Shown here piece by piece: positions 48,580 to 58,100 of a DNA stretch of 64,000 nt. Each line of letters opens with the position of its first letter. Position 1 is the stretch's first letter. Origin of the DNA: Trichomonas vaginalis G3 (taxonomy: Eukaryota > Parabasalia > Trichomonadida > Trichomonadidae); assembly GCF_026262505.1 (NCBI RefSeq), contig NC_067205.1, positions 15,004,001 to 15,068,000 on the forward strand, in the 5' to 3' direction. The notes below the pieces were generated by a model that was given only the letters and a program-made list of their open reading frames with translations, ran no database searches and had not been told where the DNA came from. The translations under genes and the position numbers were made by a program.

Positions 48580-50001
48580 AATAAAATAATTTCTGAAATT
48601 AAAGACAAATTAAAAATAATGAATATACAAAGGGAAAAACTAAATCACAACTTAAACAGTTGAAAGATTTCAAAAATAAAGTATTAACAGAAGAAGATAT
48701 TGATGAATTATATAAATTATATAATCCTGAGCCGCAAAAGCCAAAGGAACAAAAACAAAAGAAGAAAAAGCCGAAAAACAACACACAAAGAGAAAGTAGC
48801 AAATGTTCAACAGCTAAAGGTGCAAAAACGCCCAGGTCCTTCAGACCATAAATGAAGCACAAGCTTTAATTTATGATTCATTAGTTAAAACCATATTCAG
48901 CCCGACTTTTAAATGAAGATTCAACTTTTGGAATTCATCCTTCAACATAAACTCGAAGCGGGAAAGTTATATCAAACCTTTATATACAGCATATTTAAAA
49001 CAAATGAATAGAATACATCCAGAATTAATGAAAGGAAAATCAACAACTAAAACTTCATCATCCAAAATCAAAGCAGATAAAATTAAACCACTTGCAATAC
49101 CAAAACTCCAACGGTAGTACCTCCTCCTTCAGTTAATCCTTCATCATTCACTTTATTATATCCATTTCAAACATTAAAGAAGCAAAAAGATTTTAAAAAG
49201 GATTTCAAGATATTAAATAAACCAATTGACCCGAAAATTCAACCGTTAAAGGAAAAATTAGTCGCCCTTCATTTGCACCATATCCATATTCATACGAAAT
49301 CGATCATCTGGAATATTCAAAAGGAAACGTTACTTATTTATTCGCCATTAACATTAACACTAGATATTTATATTGCATTCCGGTTGAAAGGGAAAACAGA
49401 ACAGGAAACAAGAAGAGCTATATAATACTTACTAGATCATGAAAGAGTAGATAATATAAGGGGTGATGGTGATAAAGGATTTCAGGCAGCTATGGCTCAT
49501 TATTTCCCACAAATTAATTTTTACTTCTCATCTCCATATACGTTTCATAATAAAATAGTTGATGCGGTAATGAGAACTCTTAGAGATGCGTTAGGGGTTA
49601 ACGGTCAGATATACTGGGATGGAAATCATGACTCCATCATACAGCAGTTAGTATATTATTACAATAATACATGGCATAGAACTATAAACATGAAACCAGT
49701 GGAAATGAAAAATGATATTTCAAAAGAATGGGAATATATTAGAAAGCAAATGGAAAGGTTAAATGATGTTAAACGTGAACAAATTAATTCGGGGCTCATG
49801 AATTTTAAACAAGGGGATAAAGTTTTGATTCATCTCGATTATGGAAAAACTGATAAATCAATGACAAAAAGAAGACGAAGATTTGACACAATAGCTGAAT
49901 TTGTTAGATATATTAACGGCAATGCATTAGTTGAAGTTGACAATAAATTAATAGAAATTCCGATTTATTTTATTACTCCATTATATTTAAATAATATTTA
50001 A
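48580..50001 (+). pseudogene. Maverick C integrase, broken
   Basis: The C-terminal part reads as the end of an rve integrase core (VDAVMRTLRDALG, then a YYNNTWHRTINMKPVEM stretch) followed by a small beta domain (FKQGDKVLIHLDYGK, FDTIAEFVRYINGNAL) with the character of an integrase C-terminal barrel. Lys/Pro-rich coding-like fragments upstream (48660-48851, KPKEQKQKKKKPK) probably belong to the same relic. Compare the whole-looking integrase at 7260-8345. Broken. Confidence 0.7.
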
Positions 50002-50020
50002 TTTTTTTATTTCGTAAGAA

Positions 50021-50341
50021 ATGAGTGACAACAAAGCAGCCAAGAGTCCTGATTCAATTAAGATTCAGAGTCCAGACAATGAATATAAAAAGAAACTAAA
50101 CAGAATTAAATCAAAAATATGCTATTACAAAAAGAAGCCGCAATGCGGCGGGGCTGATGCCCATAAAACTAAAGGAACTGAGAATGATAAAGAGAGGAAA
50201 GAAATAATCGAAAAATTAGAAACTTACCGTTCAATCCTTAAACTGAGTGAAGCAAAAATAAAAGAATTTAATAGAATAAATAAATTGATTGGAAGAGATG
50301 AATTTAATAAAGATGAATTTTTAAACTCTATCCAAATTTAA
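50021..50341 (+). CDS. Small Lys-rich coiled-coil protein with double-hairpin insert (106 aa)
   Basis: Starts MSDNKAAKSPDSIK after TTTTTATTTCGTAAGAAATG. A Ser/Pro/Asp head is followed by a basic stretch (YKKKLNRIKSKICYYKKKP), a double-hairpin insert encoding KPQCGGADAHK (50135-50162), and a charged coiled coil (ERKEIIEKLETYRSIL) to the end. It starts 20 bases after the integrase. Family unknown; possibly DNA-binding. Confidence 0.5.
   Translation: MSDNKAAKSPDSIKIQSPDNEYKKKLNRIKSKICYYKKKPQCGGADAHKTKGTENDKERKEIIEKLETYRSILKLSEAKIKEFNRINKLIGRDEFNKDEFLNSIQI
50135..50162 (+). repeat. Double-hairpin element DH8, in frame
   Basis: AAGCCGC-AAT-GCGGC, then GG, then GGC-TGAT-GCC. It encodes KPQCGGADAH. 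Confidence 0.7.
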
Positions 50342-50344
50342 TTT

Positions 50345-50530
50345 TTATTCCTCTTCGACAACGTCTCTTCGAGACGCCGAACCCTTCTGGGTTCTTCTTT
50401 CCATCATTACTGCATAACCGCATCTTCTCGGTTTTTGTGGTTTGTTGTTTTTAATTCGTTCTTGCATCATTTTTATCATTTCCTCCCTTGTTATGATTCG
50501 TGGTAAATTTTGAGCTTGTGGGGTATCCAT
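50345..50530 (-). CDS. 61-aa basic protein ending in a double-hairpin insert
   Basis: MDTPQAQNLPRIITREEMIK, then a Met/Lys-rich helix and a basic Arg/Pro block (KPQKPRRCGYAVMMERR). The end of the frame is encoded by a double-hairpin element (50362-50394, RTQKGSASRRD). It lies convergent to 50021-50341, with stops four bases apart. Its start follows a TTTTATTTTTATATAAATG-type leader on the minus strand. Function unknown. Confidence 0.45.
   Translation of the reverse strand: MDTPQAQNLPRIITREEMIKMMQERIKNNKPQKPRRCGYAVMMERRTQKGSASRRDVVEEE
50362..50394 (-). repeat. Double-hairpin element DH9 with both stems changed
   Basis: On the minus strand: GAACCC-AGAA-GGGTTC, then GG, then CGTCTC-GAA-GAGACG. 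Both stems differ from the GCCGC/GGGC type, but pairing is perfect and the GAA loop is kept. Confidence 0.7.
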
Positions 50531-50558
50531 TTATATAAAAATAAAATTTTGTTATCAG

Positions 50559-50738
50559 TTATTTTATCATCATTTTATTAAGTTCATCTTTAGTTAATTT
50601 GAATGGATTCGCTAATGTTCCACCTTGAGCCACAACACTTGCCCCGGCTAATTGTGAAGAACCTGGGATAAGTACTCCATGAAATGATTTCATTGGTATC
50701 ATTAATTTAGAAATAGTTGGCTTAATTAATTTTGTCAT
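50559..50738 (-). CDS. 59-aa small hydrophobic/basic protein
   Basis: MTKLIKPTISKLMIPMKSFH, then a Gly/Ala/Ser stretch (PGSSQLAGASVVAQGG), and ends DELNKMMIK. Short Gly/Ala-containing basic proteins of this size precede fibre genes in all three Mavericks, so it may be a minor virion protein. Preceded on the minus strand by a TTTTATTTTTATCATAA-type leader, which supports the gene. Confidence 0.45.
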   Translation of the reverse strand: MTKLIKPTISKLMIPMKSFHGVLIPGSSQLAGASVVAQGGTLANPFKLTKDELNKMMIK

Positions 50739-50856
50739 TTATGATAAAAATAAAATTGCATAATTTAAATTTTTTTCTTTCTCATTTTCTCATTTTCTCA
50801 TTTTCTCATTTTCTCATTTTTCTCTTTTTTCATTCTGTTTTGGTTTCAGCAACTTT

Positions 50857-50952
50857 TCAAGTTGTTGTCAGTAACTTTAATTTTAACTTTGGATCAAATA
50901 TTGGGTTTCCATCTTTATCTCTTCCAATAACACCATATGGTAGAATCTTCAT
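50857..50952 (-). CDS. 31-aa small frame
   Basis: MKILPYGVIGRDKDGNPIFD to a stop at 50857, after an AAATTTTTATTTTAGTATAA leader. It may be a real tiny gene or the head of a decayed one. Just downstream is a short microsatellite of about five TTTTCTCA-like units (about 50773-50822). Confidence 0.3.
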   Translation of the reverse strand: MKILPYGVIGRDKDGNPIFDPKLKLKLLTTT

Positions 50953-51009
50953 TTATACTAAAATAAAAATTTAAATTATGCCGTTCTAAAGTTTGTGAAA
51001 CAAACATTG

Positions 51010-53091
51010 AGCGTTCATTGAACGCGAAACCATGCATAAACCGTCATATAAGGTGGCATGTAATCTGTACCTCTTCCTGTCGTTTGTGTATATCCTGAAA
51101 CATTATGTGAATGTGTACCTGAACCGTTTGAAGTATATCCTTCATTCCATCTATTTTTATTACCATACCAATATTTACCCCTGCTAGCGTCTCTATCAGA
51201 CTATCCATCAGGAAATCCATTATTTCCATCAGGATATTCAAACGAATTAGTATAAGTATGACTATGCCAGCCCGAGTCTTGAGTGTTTAAATTAACATAA
51301 TGACTATGAGCAGGTAAATTTTCGCCAGTAATCTTTTTACTTCCACCGGTTTGTTTTGAACTATTAGCACAATAGAGGAAACGATCGGTTATTTGTTGCC
51401 ATGTACCGAAACCGAATACATCAGCTGGATTTGTTGAATTCATTGATGTATATATTGAACCAATGGGGTAAATCATCTCAAGAATTGTATTTAATCCATT
51501 ATGAATATTGAATTTATTATATAATATTGAAACTGGGTGAGTATTTAAAACTGGTCTTGTTATCAATATTAACGTATTATTTTTGAAAATTGCTTTTCGT
51601 ACATCTTGAAATTTTGTGATTTCAGACCAATTTCTTCCATCACTACTGATATTTACTAAATCACCACATCCAAAAGCAATGAAATACCCATCAATATAAA
51701 ATAAATTAGTAAATCTATAATTTCGAGTAAGTTTTGGAGTGAATGAATAAACCAATTCCCAACTTGGTGTTTTCTCTGGATCCTCTGAAAAATCCTGTGA
51801 TAAATAAATATGTCTGTTATAACTTACAGGATATGAATAGACCATACCACCTGAAACAAGAACACAAACATTTGAAGCATAACATAAAGCTTCAATGTCT
51901 CCATCAGCTTGAAAAATTTGTTCAAAACGACCTTGTGGTATTGAATATGATCTATAAATTTTATCATTCTGTAGGATAAAATACATGCTGTTAATGTAAT
52001 ACCACTTACTTGTATAATCAATTTCCAAATCTGATGACATCATACTAAACATATAATAATTTATCCCATCCTCACTAATGAAAATTTGATTGACTTCATA
52101 AATTAGTACCCATTTATTATTAACACATCTAATAGGATTATTTGGATATTTAAATTTAGCATCTTGATTTAAATTACATTTGAACCATTGGATACAATCG
52201 AAGGAATAACAAGGGCATAAATCATCTCCAACCGTTATCATTCCCATAAATTTACCGTTATTATATTCAACATATAAAATTCTTGGATTAATGATTGGCT
52301 TTCGTGTATCAGGATTCCAAACAGATGGAGTAAATGATTCATAGTTTTTAAAATCATTTGTTTTAAAATAATAAAGCACTCCAGCTGTATAAAATAAATA
52401 CGTGGTCACTCCATCGAAACATATCCATTCAAAAGAATCTATATCAAAGGTTTTATCTGATGATTTCATAAAATTTAAAAATGGTGGAGTAAAATAGACC
52501 TCTGATTGTTTTATTTCTTCATTAACAAATGATATATCAGCTTTCTTTGCTAACTCAGTATTAATGAATGAAATAACTTTTTCCTTATCTGCTTTCTTCT
52601 CTAACTCATCGTTAACATAAGTTTTATCTGCTTTCTTCATTAACTCATCGTTAACATAAGTTTTATCTGCTTTAAGTCTAAAATCCTGAAACCCATTCTG
52701 TATCAGCTTTAACTTTAAAAGTCTCCAATGCCCATTCATGATACCATTCAACCTTTTCTTTAATTTCATTATCTTTTTCATCAACATAAACTAAATCTGC
52801 TTTCTTCATTATGTCATTTAGGAAACCTTCTATGAATTCCTCATTTAAATTAAATCTTCCAATCTTCAAAACTTTAGGAAATGCATTTAATGCGTAATAT
52901 CTCTGTTCTTCTGGTGGAATTGATGTTATATCATCCGTTATTCCTTTAATTTTTGAATTCATAAATAAAATTTCTTTTATATTTGATATCACTGCACCAC
53001 CTTTGCAAACGAATTCGAAATGGTTATTTTTCAATACTATCTCAAACAATAAAAGATGAAAATGAATTTTTAATTTTAATGAAATAATCAA
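51010..53091 (-). pseudogene. Maverick C fibre with Asp-box propeller and collar domain, broken
   Basis: Minus-strand fibre relic. After an N-terminal region comes a coil of near-repeats KKADKTYVNDEL (about 52500-52680), then some 330 residues with Asp-box-like motifs spaced along it (FISEDGINYYMF, YLSQDFSEDP, NISSDGRNWSEI), as in sialidase-type beta-propellers. The collar-type C-terminus follows (YPIGSIYTSMNSTNPADV, GTWQQITDRFLYCAN, NLPAHSHYV). Such a head would recognise a surface glycan, which is inference from fold type. Fibres of A and B lack the propeller. Broken. Confidence 0.7.
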
Positions 53092-53093
53092 CT

Positions 53094-53309
53094 ATGGCTG
53101 CAGGTATATTTAAGAAACTGTGGGATAAAGTAAAAAGAGGAGCGAGTAAAGTTTGGGAAACATTGAAGAAGGGGGCAAATTGGATATTTAAGAATAAAGA
53201 AGCAATTAGTGACGTTGCTGAATCAATAACGCCAAAAGCTGCCCCAATAAGAGAAGTTTTAAATAAAGAAGAAAAAGTTTATCAAAGACTTCAACCGATA
53301 CTAAGATAA
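53094..53309 (+). CDS. Small amphipathic virion-type protein (71 aa)
   Basis: MAAGIFKKLWDKVKRGASKV starts a basic amphipathic helix with Trp every 10-12 residues (LWDKV, VWETL, WIF), then an acidic-hydrophobic middle and a charged C-terminal helix. The first residues resemble those of the neighbouring minus-strand relic (53380-53604), so the two are an inverted gene pair. Likely a membrane-active or minor capsid protein by composition. The start is divergent from the fibre gene, two bases away from it. Confidence 0.5.
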   Translation: MAAGIFKKLWDKVKRGASKVWETLKKGANWIFKNKEAISDVAESITPKAAPIREVLNKEEKVYQRLQPILR

Positions 53310-53319
53310 AAATAATTTT

Positions 53320-53355
53320 AAGCCGCTAAGCGGCGAGATGATCCATAGGATCTCA
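53320..53355 (+). repeat. Double-hairpin element DH10, intergenic
   Basis: AGCCGC-TAA-GCGGC, then GA, then GATGATCC-ATA-GGATCTC. The second stem is longer and new in sequence. It lies 11 bases after the stop of 53094-53309. Confidence 0.65.
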
Positions 53356-53379
53356 TATTTATTTTTCCACTATCTACCT

Positions 53380-53604
53380 CCTATTTTATTAAGTATTCCT
53401 TCAGCAATTCCACCAACTGCGTTACTGCTTGTGCTCCCATCGCCGGATTACCTGCTTTAGTACCTAATACTCCACCTATGATAGTTCCTGCCGTTTTCGC
53501 TACTGGTGCCAAAAAGTTTGCAACGGGTTTAATAATCTTTTTATAAACCCAACCGCAGCTTTCTTAATTCCATCCCATAATTTTATAAAGAATCCTGCCG
53601 CCAT
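53380..53604 (-). pseudogene. Small Gly/Ala-rich virion-type protein, broken
   Basis: The minus-strand start region MAAGFFIKLWDGIKK is close to that of 53094-53309; further along are Gly/Ala/Thr-rich stretches (IIGGVLGTKAGNPA-like), reminiscent of the 1-199 gene in Maverick A. Broken. Confidence 0.45.
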
Positions 53605-53664
53605 TTCTGATTTAATATTAATTAAAAAATATATTTCATCACTTATATTCTAATTTTTATTTAA

Positions 53665-54038
53665 TGATAAATGAAACCGATTTTAAAAATAAATGAAACA
53701 GAGGAGGAAGAAATAAATGAAAGTGAAAATGTTCAACAAAAATAAACGTTGTTAAACCAATTACTGAAATAAAAATTTTTTCATCTGTTGAAGAATTTAA
53801 TGACTATTATGCTAATAATAAAAAATTATTTGAAGAATTGACAACGTGTAAATTGAATAAAATGTTTAAAGTTGATGGATTCAAAATTTCAAAAATAAAA
53901 GGAGTGGTTAGTTTGAAATCTATTCCTCAATCAAGAATCACCTCATTAATGAAAATAGATGATTTAACAAAAAGAATAGAAGAGATTGAAGAAAGAATGA
54001 ATCAAATAATTGATTTCATAAATTCAAATAATCATTAG
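53665..54038 (+). pseudogene. Small basic coiled-coil protein, family-K-like, broken
   Basis: Contains FKVDGFKISKIKGVVSLKSI followed by a C-terminal coiled coil (TKRIEEIEERMNQIIDFI), a design like the 21973-22209 protein of Maverick A. The N-terminal part is acidic Glu-rich. Broken. Confidence 0.4.
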
Positions 54039-54042
54039 TTTC

Positions 54043-54513
54043 TTAAAGTTCTATGTTGAACTCATCAAATTCTTCTTCATCATTACCATTACCTTTAGCG
54101 AGTTTATTTACTCTTTCAACTTTATCTTTTGATAGTCTATCGTTTAATTTTTTCTGAAGTTTTTCGTTACCAAGTTCTAAAATTTTACACGGATGATATT
54201 TAAACCCGTTAAATTCTTTTTCCTCAGTTTTAATCATTAATCTACAAAGAACTTTAGTGAGGGGGCTTTGCTTAAACCATTTATCCTTAATATTTGTTAT
54301 AAATTCAATATCCGGAATTAATTCCCAAATTTTTGAATTTTCGATTAATTTACCATCAAATGCAAAAGCAATAGGTTTAATATTAAACTTACCTTTATAA
54401 AATAAACTTTGTACGCAATCATCAAAATAAACGTCTACTTGTTTAACCTGGGTGAGAATTGGTGAAAGTTTATCCATTAATTGATTCACAGTCACGAATT
54501 TAGAGCTGTTCAT
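54043..54513 (-). CDS. Unknown Maverick C protein, 156 aa, acidic tail
   Basis: Not recognised. It starts MNSSKFVTVNQLMDKLSPIL after a TTTTTTTAATTCGTAAGAAATG leader. Mixed alpha/beta body with Lys/aromatic residues, a basic helix (EKLQKKLNDRLSKDKVERVNKL) and an acidic end (GNDEEEFDEFNIEL). Size and acidic tail resemble the 11753-12226 product in Maverick A; sequence similarity is too low for me to claim homology. Could be a DNA-binding replication protein. Confidence 0.45.
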   Translation of the reverse strand: MNSSKFVTVNQLMDKLSPILTQVKQVDVYFDDCVQSLFYKGKFNIKPIAFAFDGKLIENSKIWELIPDIEFITNIKDKWFKQSPLTKVLCRLMIKTEEKEFNGFKYHPCKILELGNEKLQKKLNDRLSKDKVERVNKLAKGNGNDEEEFDEFNIEL

Positions 54514-54548
54514 TTCTTACGAATTAAAAAAATAAATTATTCAAAAAT

Positions 54549-54910
54549 GTAAGACATGAATTTTTAAAGTTTATTTTTTATTCATGAAAATAATTATTTC
54601 TAATTTCTTTTACTCTCTCGTATATACTAGATTTAAAGAATTCAGAACATTTCCCATAATCTCCTAAATGTTTTCTTATCTTATTGGTTTTCCATTCATT
54701 ATATGAAACTGTATAAACTTTATCTTTATCTTTGCATCTTTCATCACTTCCAATATATTTATATTTCAATTTTGATTTATTGGTTTCATATTCATTAACG
54801 TTTAATAATTCACAGTCTTCCTTTTGAAATAAATGTTTTATGTATTCAGGATTAACAATTCTATAATATTGCTTCCCTTTAAATCTTTGAATATAAACAG
54901 GAACACCATC
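54549..54910 (-). repeat. Right terminal inverted repeat of Maverick C
   Basis: Inverse of 41537-41898, same length, which implies recent copying or correction between the ends. The repeat-borne gene extends beyond 54910 to its start at 54958. Confidence 0.9.
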
Positions 54911-54958
54911 CTCTAAAATTCGATAATCTATTTTATCTGGTTTTACTTGTTGGGTCAT
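54578..54958 (-). CDS. 126-aa protein encoded within the terminal repeat
   Basis: MTQQVKPDKIDYRILEDGVP, then basic/aromatic segments (QRFKGKQYYRIVNPEYI), many Lys and Tyr, and a helix at the end (SSIYERVKEIRNNYFHE). It starts after ATTTTTTTATTCTTACATAAATG. Because it lies in the terminal repeat it is present twice, the left copy lacking its start. No family recognised. A gene placed in both ends could have a role in end recognition or simply have been caught there. Confidence 0.5.
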   Translation of the reverse strand: MTQQVKPDKIDYRILEDGVPVYIQRFKGKQYYRIVNPEYIKHLFQKEDCELLNVNEYETNKSKLKYKYIGSDERCKDKDKVYTVSYNEWKTNKIRKHLGDYGKCSEFFKSSIYERVKEIRNNYFHE

Positions 54959-55131
54959 TTATGTAAGAATAAAAAAATAAATTATTTTAAAAATAACTTT
55001 AATTTTTTTAATGGTTTATAAATAAATATATTTTAATGCATCGTCTATATATAGATGTAACAAAAAAAGTCACAAAACCCATCATATCCTACTACTCATT
55101 GATGAAAAAAAAATTTTTTTATTCCTTTGGA

Positions 55132-58100
55132 ATGCAAAACAATGTAATTTCTATTGTTGATAACTACTGCAGTGTGAATGACTTCAGTGTTATGATAGCT
55201 CAGTCAAAGGAATACAAGAAAGCTCTCTGGGGTGTTTTAAATAATTACACTACCGAACAATTAGAAGCATTTTGTCAAAAATGCCGAGAGAGATTCGAAA
55301 AAACAACATCATCACAAGATATATTATTCATAGCAAAGTCTATCATGATAATATATGCAATTCATAAGATATTTCCATCAAATATTCAACAATTTGATAA
55401 TTATCTTAGTAAATTTTACACAGAAAAATCATCTAACGTGCAAATATACCAAACATTCGTACTAGCAAAGCTATGCAAGCAAGAAGATTCTGCTTTTTCG
55501 CGTAAAAAAATCACAATTTGTCACTCGAAAATCAAAGATTCGATAGATTTACAATCATCCGCTTATTTTCTATATTATCTTTCCAAATATTGCACTCATA
55601 CTATCATGATTGATTTTGCGATGTATTTAGATTGCATAAGAACACTTTTAACAAAGAAATTAGACTTGATGCCAGTCTGCACGGACTCAGTGCACAATTT
55701 TATGCATTATTTAGCATCAAAAACCGAAGATGCAAAAGCAAATCATATAAATAAGTTATTAGCAACGGTAGATGAATGCATAGGAGATAATCAGATAGAT
55801 CTTGCGTTCGGAATCCTTTCAGTCATACTCGATCACAAGTTTTCTTATCCGCATCTTAAAAACAAAGCCGAAGCAATAAATTTATTAATTTCGAAGTACA
55901 CGGTATTCAAAAATCTTAAATGCCACGAACTCATACTATGGTGCCAAATCAAAGCCGCACCTCTAAACCTCGAAATGTTCAGAATCAGATTTTTAGTTCA
56001 TTTTCTAAACAATTTAATGGATCTTTCCACCATGAAAACAATTTCTCCGATTACAGCAAGTACATACATCGAAGCAATTAAGCTCTTTCCTGAGTATTTC
56101 AAAAAATCCGATATTACAAAAACTTTGGCAGCAATGTTATCAAATCCGAACATACACGAAGGCTATATATTGCTCAGCATGATGAATGAGATCCCTAAAT
56201 ACGATCCTTACCTTCCTAAAAAGATGAATAAAATTCTTCCAATTTTACAAAGCGCACAAATCACTCCAAACTACGTAGAATACATGCCCGGCATATTTAA
56301 GAAGATTCCAGAGCTCTGGGGTGTCTACAAACATCAGTTCCTCCAGCAAATGTTACAATTACTTAAAAAACCTGACATTTTAGCATTGAAAGTTTTAGCG
56401 AAATGTCATCCGATCAATTCTCCTGAATTACTGAATATTCTATCACAGTTACTTGTCCATCCCAACGACAACATAAGGGCAGCTGCTCCTGCAGCATATC
56501 TCCATCACGGACAGTTTTTAGATGCGAAAATTTTGTCACAAATGACCGACCAATTATTGACAAGTTGCATGTGCGAGAAATCATGGAAATCTCGGTTGAG
56601 CATCATCGAAGCATTCAACCAAGCAACGTGCAGGTATTTGTCATCAATTACTGCATTGAGATGGCTAGAAGTACTTGCAAATGATGAAAACATCGATGTC
56701 AAAAAAGCAGCATTGAATTTATTAGTTAATTTATCAAATTTTTCACCGTTAACTGTTGAACCTGTCATCAGACATTTGATATTGAATTCGATGTTCATCT
56801 TAAAGGCACCAGGAAGTCATAGATTAAGAGCAGAAACATCGAGATTGCTGTCTGTCATTGCAAAAGCAACTGATTTACTCCCAATCTACATCGATGACAT
56901 GATGAACACAATAATAGCTCATTTCTCACAGCCTCCATCATCGAAAATGACGTATTTCGAAAGTATAAGTCATACTGAAACTTCTCTTAATTTCATAGAT
57001 TTGATAAAAACCGTCACAAATGTCAATTTTGATTTAATTAAAACTCATGCTTTACAACTGGTAAATGTCGGAATCAGGATTCTTCATGAATATTCCGATA
57101 AGAAACTTAAAGTATCAGTTGTTGAAACAATAACAGCAATTGTTCCTCATTTGACTGATGAAAAAGATTTTGACAGACAAAATTTGGCGGCAGAAATAAT
57201 TTCTATTGCTGAAAAATACAATTCTAGATCATTGAGTTTAGCAATAATGAAATTACTTGGTTTGTTGGGAGCTGTTGATCCAAGTTTGATGAAGAATAAT
57301 GAGAATACAACCAATGAAAACGTGTTTGATGATGTAGAAATCGATGTCAACAAACAAAGTTATTATTTGACAGTGACATGTAACAGTTTATTGAATGTTT
57401 TGAATGATCAAAGTTTAAGTTCAGATCATAATGATGTTGCAATAATTTTAGTTCTTATTTTTTGTACAAAAGATCCTTCTCTTTATGGACCGTTTAAGAG
57501 ATTCATTCCTTTGTTTATAGATATGATTCGTGTATCAAGAAAATCTGTTTTATTGGAACATTTGCAGAAATTATGTACTCAAAGTCCTGCAGCATGGTTA
57601 ACGAATTATTCTGATGAAATAATTTCATTGATTTATGAATTATGGACTACTGATGCTTTGAATGATATCTTGTCTATTATTCCTGCATTGGCGAGTGTTC
57701 TTTTGGACAGATTCAGTCCTTTCCTTCCTCAATGCATTTCTTTGTTGTTGGATTGTTTACATTCTCACAGAACTTCTAACGATCAAATCTCTGAAAAAGT
57801 GATAAATTCAATTTTGGCGTTGAGAAGATTGTCTCATGACTACATTTTCTTGATCATCCCGGACTTGACATCGGCAGTAACATACTCAATGACATTAAAG
57901 AAAGTTAGAATTCACGCGTTGGTCGCTTTGAGAGTAATGATTCAATCAATGCCTTTGAAATCATTTTCAGGCGAAATTATTCGTTGTATAAACGTGACAC
58001 TTAAATTGAGAGATCCTCAATTAACTGAATATGCATTACAAGTTCTTTATTCATTGCAAGTATCCATTAGTTCTACTTTTGAGCCATATATTGAACAAGT

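Larger units (their letters stand above)
41537..55035. mobile_element. Maverick/Polinton C, lacking capsid and ATPase
   Basis: About 13.5 kb bounded by 362-bp inverted repeats (41537-41898 and 54549-54910), the right one continuing further out toward the kinase gene. Parts: repeat-borne 126-aa gene, pre-polymerase gene with a mariner in it, polymerase B with an HNH domain, integrase, small proteins and a beta-propeller-type fibre. I see no capsid or packaging ATPase gene. It is broken in a dozen or more places, so probably older than A; more AT-rich than A. Confidence 0.85.

Noticed and set aside
55036-55131. First 32 codons of the kinase frame as part of the protein
   Set aside because: Composition is Lys/Tyr/Ser-rich and unlike a HEAT start, and it abuts Maverick C; a Met at 55132 begins the ordered sequence. 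Not certain.
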